Made by a program: the position numbers and the translations under genes
Part shown: positions 8,481 to 16,151 of the stretch, piece by piece
Layout of the letters: every line of letters starts with the position of its first letter
How positions within the stretch are numbered: position 1 is the stretch's first letter
Notes under the pieces: model-generated
What the model saw: the letters and a program-made list of their open reading frames with translations, nothing else
What the model was told of the DNA's origin: nothing
Database searches by the model: none
Assembly: GCF_030159095.1 (NCBI RefSeq)
Contig: NZ_BRXS01000003.1
Location: 186,001 to 250,000, forward strand
Source: Roseisolibacter agri
GTDB lineage: Bacteria > Gemmatimonadota > Gemmatimonadetes > Gemmatimonadales > Gemmatimonadaceae
Length of the DNA stretch: 64,000 bases
Direction: 5' to 3'

Positions 8481-9677
8481 ATGCCCCCATCCACCGCCCG
8501 CCGCGTCCGCGTCGTCTCGCTGTCCGTCCTCGCGCTGCTCGCGATCGTCGCCGTCGCGGCGCTCGCCATCGGTCCCGGCCAGGTGGAGCGCGGCATGAAC
8601 CGCGTCGACGCGTCGCGGGCGGGCCCCGTGTCCGACGCCGCGCGCCGGCTGCACGACTCGCTCCTCGTCGCCGACCTGCACTCCGACCTGCTGCTCTGGC
8701 ACCGCGACCCGCTGGCGCGCGGCACGCGCGGCCACACCGACGTGCCGCGCCTGGCCGACGGCAACGTCGCACTGCAGGTCTTCTCGACGGTCACCAAGAC
8801 GCCGCGCGGCATCAACTACGAGCGCAACACGGCGGAGACGGACAACATCACGCTGCTCGCGCTGCTGCAGCGCTGGCCGTCGCCGACGTGGCGCTCGCTG
8901 CGCGCGCGGGCGCTGTACCAGGCGTCGCGGCTGCGCGACGCGGCTGCGCGCTCGCACGGCCGGCTGACGCTCGTGCGCAGCGCCGCGGACCTCGACGCGT
9001 TCATCGCAGCACGCGCCGCGGCGCCCGCGAACGCGCGGCCCGTCGCCGCGCTGCTCGCGTCCGAAGGCCTGCACCCGCTCGAGGGCGACGCGCGCAACGT
9101 CGACACGCTGTACGCCGCGGGCTTCCGCATGCTCGGCCTCACGCACTTCTTCGACAACGAGGTCGCGGGCTCCGCGCACGGCGTCTCGCGCGGCGGCCTG
9201 ACGCCCCTCGGCCGCGACGTGATCCGGCGCATGGAGGCGCTCGGCATCCTGGTGGACGTGGCGCACGCGTCGCCGCAGGCGATCGACGACGTGCTGGCGA
9301 TGGCGACGCGGCCGGTGGTCGTGTCGCACGGCGGCGTGCAGGCCACCTGCCCCGGCCCGCGCAACCTCACCGACGACCAGCTGCGCCGCATCGCGGCGAC
9401 GGGCGGCGTGATCGGCATCGGCTACTGGGACGGCGCGGTGTGCGCCATCGGGCCGGCGTCGACGGCGCGCGCGATCGTCCACGCCGTGCGCGTCGCGGGC
9501 CTCGCCCACGTCGCCCTCGGCTCCGACTTCGACGGCGCCACGACCACGCCGTTCGACGCCGCGGGGCTGGCGCAGGTGACGCAGGCGCTGCTGGACGCGG
9601 GGATGACGCCGGCGGACATCGCGCAGGTCATGGGCGGCAACGTCCTGCGGCTGCTGCGGGCGACGCTGCCGCGCTGA
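8481..9677 (+). CDS. Membrane dipeptidase, peptidase family M19
   Basis: 398 residues with an N-terminal membrane anchor or signal (residues 10-31). The renal-dipeptidase domain has the first zinc motif as VADLHSDLLLW. ASEGLHPLEGD gives the bridging Glu, VDVAHASPQAIDDVL and VVVSHGGVQATC supply the His ligands, and ALGSDFDGATTTPF closes the barrel. Family enzymes cleave dipeptides, often with a D-residue at the C-terminal side. Length and motif order fit the family well. It is probably membrane-tethered and faces the periplasm. It is divergent from the epimerase gene and 122 bp ahead of the hydrolase gene; the two may be co-transcribed. Confidence 0.92.
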   Translation: MPPSTARRVRVVSLSVLALLAIVAVAALAIGPGQVERGMNRVDASRAGPVSDAARRLHDSLLVADLHSDLLLWHRDPLARGTRGHTDVPRLADGNVALQVFSTVTKTPRGINYERNTAETDNITLLALLQRWPSPTWRSLRARALYQASRLRDAAARSHGRLTLVRSAADLDAFIAARAAAPANARPVAALLASEGLHPLEGDARNVDTLYAAGFRMLGLTHFFDNEVAGSAHGVSRGGLTPLGRDVIRRMEALGILVDVAHASPQAIDDVLAMATRPVVVSHGGVQATCPGPRNLTDDQLRRIAATGGVIGIGYWDGAVCAIGPASTARAIVHAVRVAGLAHVALGSDFDGATTTPFDAAGLAQVTQALLDAGMTPADIAQVMGGNVLRLLRATLPR

Positions 9678-9799
9678 CGCCCGGCGGGTGGCGCCGCGTC
9701 AACGCGCGCGGGGGCCAACGCGTTCACGTGGCAGAGACGGCAGCGGGCCCCCGGGCGCCGGTGCTCGTGACCCGTTGCCGCCGTCCTCACGGAGGAAGC

Positions 9800-10939
9800 A
9801 TGCTCGAGATCCGTCGCCGTCACGCCGGCCGCACCGTCCTCGCCGCCGCCGCCGTCGCCCTGTGGGCCGCGCCGGCCGCCGCGCAGGAGGGGAACGAGCC
9901 CGGCGGCCGTCGCCCGCGCCAGGTCGTCCCCATGGACTCGGCCCGCGCCGCGATGCTGTACGTCAGCAACCGCCACGAGGACCACCCGCAGGCGGACTTC
10001 GAGGCGCAGCTGAAGACCAAGGCGCGCACCGACAGCATCTTCGCCGCGCGCAGCAAGGGCGTGATGCAGTACCGGAAGACGACGTACAAGAGCCCCGTGG
10101 ACGGGATGGAGATCCCGGTCTACCTGTTCTCGCCGCTGCAGACGCGCGGCGCGCGCGGGCACGCGGCGCTGGTGTGGGTGCACGGCGGCGTGCACGGCAA
10201 CTGGGACCAGAACTACCTGCCCTTCATCATCGAGGCGACGCAGAAGGGCTACGTCGTCGCCGCGCCCGAGTACCGCGGCAGCACCGGCTACGGCGCCGCG
10301 CACTACAACGCGATCGACTACGGCGGCAAGGAGGTGGACGACGTGCTGGGCGCGTACGACTTCCTCAAGGCGCAGTCGTACGTCGACCCCGATCGTGTGG
10401 GCGTGATGGGGTGGAGCCACGGCGGCTTCATCACCGCGCACCTGATGTTCCGCGGCGAGACGCCGTTCCAGAGCGGCGCGGCGATCGTGCCGGTGACCAA
10501 CCTGCTCTTCCGCCTCTCGTTCAAGGGGCCCGGCTACCAGCGCAGCTTCTCGACGCAGAAGGAGCTGCAGGGCCTCCCGTTCGAGCAGCGCGCGGCGTAC
10601 GTGAAGCGCTCGCCCTACTACGGCGTGGACAGTCTGAAGAAGCCGATCCTCGTGCACATCGCGTCGAACGACGAGGACGTGAACTTCGAGGAGGCGCGCC
10701 CGCTCGTGGACGCGCTGATCGCGCGCAAGCCGCAGCTCGCGGAGACGAAGATCTACTGGAACCCGACCCCGGGCCCGGTCAGCGTCGGCCACACGTTCAG
10801 CCGCCGCGTGAACCGCCAGACGCTCCTCCGCGACGACTCGCCGGAGCAGATCGACAGCTGGAACCGCACGTGGGCGTTCTTCGAGCGCACGCTGAAGCCG
10901 GGTGGCGGCACCGCCAGCGGGATGCCGGTGCGGAAGTAG
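9800..10939 (+). CDS. Secreted alpha/beta hydrolase, prolyl-oligopeptidase (S9) type
   Basis: 379 residues with a Sec signal (cleavage near PAAAQE, about residue 29). The catalytic domain has the oxyanion-region sequence ALVWVHGGVHGNW and the nucleophile elbow GWSHGG (Ser206). An Asp candidate lies in HIASNDEDVNFEEA and a His candidate in GPVSVGHTFSRR near the C-terminus. The beta-propeller of full prolyl oligopeptidases is missing, so this is a stand-alone catalytic domain that could be a peptidase or an esterase. The ATG at 9800 has a strong GGAGGAA. A perfect 18-bp hairpin follows the stop codon. Confidence 0.85.
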   Translation: MLEIRRRHAGRTVLAAAAVALWAAPAAAQEGNEPGGRRPRQVVPMDSARAAMLYVSNRHEDHPQADFEAQLKTKARTDSIFAARSKGVMQYRKTTYKSPVDGMEIPVYLFSPLQTRGARGHAALVWVHGGVHGNWDQNYLPFIIEATQKGYVVAAPEYRGSTGYGAAHYNAIDYGGKEVDDVLGAYDFLKAQSYVDPDRVGVMGWSHGGFITAHLMFRGETPFQSGAAIVPVTNLLFRLSFKGPGYQRSFSTQKELQGLPFEQRAAYVKRSPYYGVDSLKKPILVHIASNDEDVNFEEARPLVDALIARKPQLAETKIYWNPTPGPVSVGHTFSRRVNRQTLLRDDSPEQIDSWNRTWAFFERTLKPGGGTASGMPVRK

Positions 10940-10961
10940 GGCGACGCGGCACCCGAGGCAA

Positions 10962-11001
10962 CGCACGGGGCGGCGGACCGAGTGGTCCGCCGCCCCGTGC
11001 G
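10962..11001 (+). terminator. Perfect 18-bp hairpin downstream of the hydrolase gene
   Basis: The arms 10962-10979 and 10984-11001 are exact reverse complements (CGCACGGGGCGGCGGACC on the left) around the loop GAGT. There is no T-run, so this would be a non-canonical intrinsic terminator or a 3'-end-protecting hairpin. Confidence 0.7.
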
Positions 11002-11115
11002 CGTTGGCGACGACGCGAAGCGCGGCGTGGTGCGTTCGACCCTGGTCGGCGCGCCCCGGACTTCCTACCGTGGACGCGCACCCGCTGCCGACCACCGCCC
11101 GCTGCCGCGCCACCG

Positions 11116-11805
11116 ATGACGACGTCCACCTTCAAGATCCCGCTCGCCGAGTTCATCGACCACTCGCGCGTTCGCCTGTACCGCGAGCAGGGCGTGCCCG
11201 AGTCGGACATCGCGCTCTCGACCGCGAGCGGGATGGACGCGCGCGACGTGCGCCGCCTGCGCGAGACGACGGCGGCGCGGTCGCTGCTGATCATCGTGCG
11301 CTGCCCCAAGCCGGAGGGCCGCGCGCTGCAGGGCGAGCTGCCGCCCAAGCCCGTCACGGTCCATCACAAGTCGAAGGACTTCGGCCTCGTCGAGGCGAAG
11401 GACCGGCGGCCGGGCGATCCGTCGGTCTACCTCTCCGACTACGACCTGATGGGCCTCTGGCGCTACGAGGGGAGCCGCTACCGCCCGCTGCCGCTGAAGA
11501 ACTTCCCCGGCGCGTTCGACCGCACGACGTCGTTCGAGGCGTGGACGATCGTGAAGCGCCTCAACCAGCAGCTGAAGGCGCCCTTCCAGCACGGCTGCCA
11601 GGACGACCTGGGCTCCACCTGGATGCACCCCGGCGTCTCGGCGCGCGACCACTTCGCGCTCTTCGACCGGGGCCGCGCGCTCCACGTGGACGCGTTCACG
11701 GACCTCGCGCGGTGGTACCGGCAGCGCGGCATGGCCTGGCACTACCTGCCGTCGGGCCGCCACCCCTGGCCGCCGCTGCCGGAGCGCGCCGACGGCCGAG
11801 GATGA
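11116..11805 (+). CDS. Possible edema-factor/ExoY-like nucleotidyl cyclase-fold protein
   Basis: 229 residues with no signal peptide or TM helix. Three segments recall the anthrax-toxin/CyaA/ExoY cyclase family: LLIIVRCPKPEGRAL followed by KPVTVHHKSKDFG (Lys85 and Lys87, the place of the ATP-binding lysines); a DxD-like YLSDYDLMGLWR (Asp108, Asp110), the place of the metal-binding aspartates; and a late FQHGCQDD (His159), the place of the NHG/QHG segment. Known members are secreted toxins activated by host proteins. Here the gene is small, cytoplasmic and chromosomal, 90 bp before a Ser/Thr kinase. The assignment is from remembered motifs only, so an unrelated fold is possible. The ATG at 11116 has no clear ribosome-binding site. 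Confidence 0.4.
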   Translation: MTTSTFKIPLAEFIDHSRVRLYREQGVPESDIALSTASGMDARDVRRLRETTAARSLLIIVRCPKPEGRALQGELPPKPVTVHHKSKDFGLVEAKDRRPGDPSVYLSDYDLMGLWRYEGSRYRPLPLKNFPGAFDRTTSFEAWTIVKRLNQQLKAPFQHGCQDDLGSTWMHPGVSARDHFALFDRGRALHVDAFTDLARWYRQRGMAWHYLPSGRHPWPPLPERADGRG

Positions 11806-11896
11806 CGACGTGAACAGGCGGGTGTGGCGCACGCACCCGTCTGGCCGGCTCGGCAGGTGAGCGTTAAGGTAGCCGCTCCCCGTCGAGCCCAGGTGC

Positions 11897-14512
11897 ATGA
11901 CCGGTCCGGACCACGCCCCGCCCGCCGATCCCACGACCGCCGGCATCACGGTGCCCGGCGCGTCCGAGCCCGCGCCGGCGTCGGGCACGACGCCGGGCAC
12001 GACGCCAGGCACGGTGACGCAGCTCTCGGAGGCGCTCGCGGAGCGCTACCAGGTGGAGCGCCCGCTGGGACGCGGCGGGATGGCCACCGTCTACCTCGCG
12101 CGCGACCGCAAGCACGACCGCGCGGTCGCCGTGAAGGTGCTGCACCCCGAGCTCGCGGCGTCCATCGGCGGCGAGCGCTTCCTGCGCGAGATCCGCCTCG
12201 CCGCGACGCTGCAGCATCCGCACGTGCTCGGCCTGTACGACTCGGGCTCCGCGGGCGGGCTGCTGTACTACGTGATGCCGTTCGTCGACGGCGAGTCGCT
12301 GCGCGACCGGCTGCGGCGCGAGAGCCAGCTCCCCATCGACGACGCGCTGCGCCTCGCGGCCGAGGTGGCGAGCGCGCTGGGCTACGCGCACGCGCAGGGG
12401 ATCGTGCACCGCGACGTGAAGCCCGAGAACGTGCTGCTCGCCAGCGGCCACGCGATCGTCGCCGACTTCGGGATCGCGCGCGCGGTCACCAGCGCCGGCG
12501 CCGAGAAGCTGACCGAGACGGGGATGGCGCTCGGCACGCCGCAGTACATGAGCCCCGAGCAGGGCACCGGCGGTGAGACGGGCCCCGCGAGCGACGTGTA
12601 CGCGCTGGGCTGCGTGCTGTTCGAGATGCTGGCGGGCGAGCCGCCGTTCACGGGCCCGAACGCGATGGCCGTCATCGCCAAGCACGCGATGACCGAGGTG
12701 CCGTCGCTGCGCACGGTGCGCGGCAGCGTGCCGCCCGACGTCGAGGCGCTCGTGCGCCGCGCGCTCGCCAAGAGCCCCGCCGACCGCTGGCCGAACGCCG
12801 CGGAGTTCGAGAAGGCGCTGCGGCTGGCGATGGCGCGCACGACGACCACCGACTTCCGCGTGGACGACGCGGGCGCGCGCGCCGCGTCGCGTGCGCGCGG
12901 CCTGCCGCGCTGGGCGCTGCTGGCCGTGGGCGCGGGCGTGGCGGCGACGGCGGCCGGCGCGGCGGTGGTGCTGCGCGCGCGGACCGATCGACCCGCGGCC
13001 GCCGCGGCGGGGCTCGACGCGCGGCGGCTGGCCGTGCTGCGCGTGGACGCGCCCGCGGGCGACGCCGAGCTGCAACCGGTCGCCGACGGGCTCACCGACG
13101 CGCTGGCCGACGCGCTGCGCACGGTGCCCGGGCTGACGGTGCCGTCCGCGAACGCGACGCGCCCGCTGGCCGGCGTGCCGGTGGACAGCGCGGCGCGCGC
13201 GCTCGCCGTCGGCGCCGTGGTGACCGGGCGGCTGGAGCCCGAGGCGGGCGACCGCCTGCGGCTGACGCTCACGCTGCGCGACGCGAGCGGCGCGGCGTTC
13301 GCCGACACGTCGCTCGTGCGCCCGCGCGCGGAGCTGCTGGCGCTGCGCGACGACGCGATCGACCAGGCGGGCGCGATGATCCGCCAGCGGCTGGGCGCGG
13401 AGGTGGCGCTGCGCGCGACGCGCGCGGGCACTACGAGCGCCGACGCGTGGGCGCTCGTGCAGCGCGCGCTCGGCGAGAGCCGCCGCGCGGCGACGCTGCT
13501 GCAGGCGGGCGACACGGCGGGGCGCGTGCGCGCCGACGCGGCCGCCGACGCGCTGTTCGCGCAGGCGGCCGAGCGCGACCCGCGCTGGGCGGTGCCGCAC
13601 GTCGAGCATGCGCGGCACCTCTACCGCGCGATGCGCCGCAACCGGGCCACGGGGCTCGATCCCGCGCCGCTCCTCGTGCGCGCGATGGCGGAGGGCGATG
13701 CCGCGGTGGCGATCGACTCGTCGGCGGCGGCGTTCGGCGCGCGCGGCATCGCGCGCTACTGGGCCTGGCTGATCCGCGTCGGCTCGCCGGACCTCGGCGC
13801 GCGGCAGGTGCTCGCCTCCTCCGCGCAGTCGGACCTGGAGCGCGCGACGCGCCTGGATCCCGGCCAGGCGGACGCGTGGCGCTGGCTGAGCCACTACTAC
13901 GTGAACTTCCGCACGCTCACCGACGCGAAGCTCGCGGCCGTGCGCGCCTACGACACCGATCCCTTCCTCAGCGACGCCGAGGGGCTGCTCGACGCGCTCG
14001 CGAGCCAGTCGTTCGAGCTCGGGCAATTCGAGGATCTGCGTCGGTACTGCACGGAGCTGCAGCGCCGCTTCCCGACCAGCGCGCGCGGCGCCGAGTGCGA
14101 GCTGAAGGGCCTCGCCGCCGACGACGCGCCGCGCCCGTCGGCAGCGCAGGTGTGGGAGGCGCACGCGCGTCTGGTGGAGCTCACCGCGCTGCCGACGCGG
14201 CCTGCCGCCGCGCGCCTGGGCAGCCTGTACGCCGCGATGGCGCTCGGCCGCGCTGGACTGACGGACAGCGCGCGCGCGGTGATCGCGCGCGTGATCGATG
14301 ATCCCGCCGCGCGGGAGGACGCCGGCCTCCAGATCGTCGCGGCATTCGCCTACCTCAGCACCGGCGACCGCGCGCGCGCGCTCGAGCGCTTCCGCGTGTT
14401 CGCGGGGATCGCCCGCACGTCGTCGGACCAGATGCGGCGCACGTCGAGCGAGGTCTGGTTCTATCGCGACGTCAGGAGCGATCCCGAGTTCCGCCGCATC
14501 TTTGGCCTGTAG
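11897..14512 (+). CDS. Transmembrane Ser/Thr protein kinase with TPR-like sensor domain
   Basis: 871 residues. A Pro/Thr-rich N-terminus leads into a complete Hanks-type kinase domain (about 50-312): glycine loop GRGGMATVY, catalytic Lys80, HRDVKPEN (Asp173), DFG (Asp190) and GTPQYMSPEQ. One TM helix follows at about 339-358. The C-terminal part has a segment resembling the TolB/FlgO-type N-terminal fold (DALADALRTVPGLTV and following). After it come roughly 400 residues of helical, TPR-like repeats (ERATRLDPGQADAWRWLSHYY) that end in RSDPEFRRIFGL. This architecture is common in Gemmatimonadota and Acidobacteria. The input signal is unknown. The lipoprotein gene downstream starts 57 bp after the stop and may belong to the same unit. 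Confidence 0.92.
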   Translation: MTGPDHAPPADPTTAGITVPGASEPAPASGTTPGTTPGTVTQLSEALAERYQVERPLGRGGMATVYLARDRKHDRAVAVKVLHPELAASIGGERFLREIRLAATLQHPHVLGLYDSGSAGGLLYYVMPFVDGESLRDRLRRESQLPIDDALRLAAEVASALGYAHAQGIVHRDVKPENVLLASGHAIVADFGIARAVTSAGAEKLTETGMALGTPQYMSPEQGTGGETGPASDVYALGCVLFEMLAGEPPFTGPNAMAVIAKHAMTEVPSLRTVRGSVPPDVEALVRRALAKSPADRWPNAAEFEKALRLAMARTTTTDFRVDDAGARAASRARGLPRWALLAVGAGVAATAAGAAVVLRARTDRPAAAAAGLDARRLAVLRVDAPAGDAELQPVADGLTDALADALRTVPGLTVPSANATRPLAGVPVDSAARALAVGAVVTGRLEPEAGDRLRLTLTLRDASGAAFADTSLVRPRAELLALRDDAIDQAGAMIRQRLGAEVALRATRAGTTSADAWALVQRALGESRRAATLLQAGDTAGRVRADAAADALFAQAAERDPRWAVPHVEHARHLYRAMRRNRATGLDPAPLLVRAMAEGDAAVAIDSSAAAFGARGIARYWAWLIRVGSPDLGARQVLASSAQSDLERATRLDPGQADAWRWLSHYYVNFRTLTDAKLAAVRAYDTDPFLSDAEGLLDALASQSFELGQFEDLRRYCTELQRRFPTSARGAECELKGLAADDAPRPSAAQVWEAHARLVELTALPTRPAAARLGSLYAAMALGRAGLTDSARAVIARVIDDPAAREDAGLQIVAAFAYLSTGDRARALERFRVFAGIARTSSDQMRRTSSEVWFYRDVRSDPEFRRIFGL

Positions 14513-14569
14513 GAGGCGGCGCCGCGTGCCGCCCATGTCGTTCGTCACCCTCGAAGCGAGGATCGCGTC

Positions 14570-15967
14570 GTGAGAGTCAACGTGCTTGGCAGGCTGTCGC
14601 TTCTGACAATGATGGGCGTGCTCGCCGCGGGCTGCGCGGATCCCGCGCGCTCGGTCGCACCGAACGCGACGCCATCGCTGCTCACCGAAGGAACGATCAC
14701 TTACACGACCGACGGGCCGCCCCCCGCACCCGAGCCGCTCCGCCTGCTCATTGGGACGGCGATGCTGAAGCCGTACTACTACCCGAGCCAGACGCTCGAC
14801 CAGGCGTATCAGGACGCGACGCTCGATTGCGACAAGGCGGCGTTGCTCATCGGGGCCGCGCTCGACGCCTACGCGACCATCGGGTCGTCGCAGCTCGCGC
14901 CGCCCGCCGGCACGACGTGGGAAGCCGCCGTGCAGGCCGTCGTCGCCGACCTCGGTACGCGCTGCAAGCTCTCGGTGCCCAAGGACGCCCTCGTGCCGAA
15001 CGCCATCGTGCGCTGGGTGAAGGCGTCGGCCGGCGCGCAGCTGAAGAGCCCCGACGAGCTGGTGGCGCTCAACATCCCCGCCGGCGCGATGGGCGGCGAC
15101 GCGCTCGTCGTCGTCACGCGCGACCCGACGGGCGTGATCGACGGCACGTCGCTGCCCAAATGGGGCCCGGCGTACCGCGTCTCGACGTATCCGGCCACGA
15201 GCCTCAGCACCGCCGCCGCGCGCTCGACGGTCGAGTTCTTCTTCGTCGGCTCGTCGCCGACGCTCGTGCGCCCACCCAGCAGCATCGAGAACTATCTCGC
15301 GATCGTGGTGGGCGCCGGGAGCGGGAGCGCGAACACGGGCGGCACGGCGGTCATCACGCGCCCCGAGTACTGCGCGGTGCTCTCCGGCCGCATCGGGCGG
15401 TGGGGCGGCGCCAGCTTCCTCAAGACGCTGGCGCCCACCGTGACCGCGCCCACCGCGGCCGACATCGCCCTCGGCGGCTTCGGCGTGGCGTTCCTCTCCG
15501 ACTCCGCGGGCACGACGGGCAGCGGCTGCGGCCAGGCGCCGCCGGGCTTCGCCAGCGAGGAGGGCGCGGACGTCGCGCCGCTGGCGACGGGCACCGCGGC
15601 GTTCGACGTGCAGGCCCCGGGCATCGCCGTCGCCACCGCGGATCCGAACGCCTATGGCACCTTCGGCGTCGTGCAGATCTATGATCCTGCGCGCAGCGCC
15701 GAGGTGCGCGCGGGTCTCACGGCGACCATCTGCGGCAGGGTCGCGACGCTGAAGAACATGACCGGGCGCGACGTGGTGGCGGTCATCGATCCGGTGAACC
15801 GCGCGACCGGCCGCTGGTCGGGGTGGAAGCTGCCGGTGCTCGTGCCGCCCGGCGGCGCGACCGCGACGCTGCCGCTCACCTCGGGCGACGACAAGGCCGG
15901 CGAGGTCCAGCTGTCGTACGGTCCCGAGTCGCTGGGCCACGTCGGCCTGTGGTCGGGCTGTCAGTAG
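14570..15967 (+). CDS. Lipoprotein of unknown function
   Basis: 465 residues. It begins with GTG and a lipoprotein signal ending LAAGC (Cys22). The mature part is Ala/Gly/Thr-rich with beta-strand-like patterns (AGAMGGDALVVVTRDPTG, TAAFDVQAPGIAVATADPN) and several Cys residues. It has no motif I recognise; some segments recall ZU5/IPT-like or Ig-like surface modules. It follows the kinase by 57 bp on the same strand and is followed by a hairpin, so it may be a partner or target of that kinase's extracellular part. That link is inference from position only. Confidence 0.65.
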   Translation: MRVNVLGRLSLLTMMGVLAAGCADPARSVAPNATPSLLTEGTITYTTDGPPPAPEPLRLLIGTAMLKPYYYPSQTLDQAYQDATLDCDKAALLIGAALDAYATIGSSQLAPPAGTTWEAAVQAVVADLGTRCKLSVPKDALVPNAIVRWVKASAGAQLKSPDELVALNIPAGAMGGDALVVVTRDPTGVIDGTSLPKWGPAYRVSTYPATSLSTAAARSTVEFFFVGSSPTLVRPPSSIENYLAIVVGAGSGSANTGGTAVITRPEYCAVLSGRIGRWGGASFLKTLAPTVTAPTAADIALGGFGVAFLSDSAGTTGSGCGQAPPGFASEEGADVAPLATGTAAFDVQAPGIAVATADPNAYGTFGVVQIYDPARSAEVRAGLTATICGRVATLKNMTGRDVVAVIDPVNRATGRWSGWKLPVLVPPGGATATLPLTSGDDKAGEVQLSYGPESLGHVGLWSGCQ

Positions 15968-15998
15968 GACAGGCCGCGGCCTAGCCAGGGGAATTCCG

Positions 15999-16032
15999 CG
16001 CCGCCCGTCCCGTCTAACAGGGGCGGGCGGCG
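15999..16032 (+). terminator. GC-rich hairpin after the lipoprotein gene
   Basis: CGCCGCCCG-T-CCC pairs with GGG-CGGGCGGCG across a nine-base loop that includes TCTAACA. It lies 31 bp after the stop and has no T-run. It probably separates the lipoprotein gene from the zinc-ribbon kinase gene. Confidence 0.6.
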
Positions 16033-16151
16033 TGCTTGCGCCGTGCGTGCACCGCTCCGACCTTGAGCGCAGCGGCGGGCGCCGCCCGGCACGTCCTCGC
16101 GCCGGCGCGATGCGTGGAGCGGCTCCGCGCGCGAGATGGGAGGGGTCCCGG

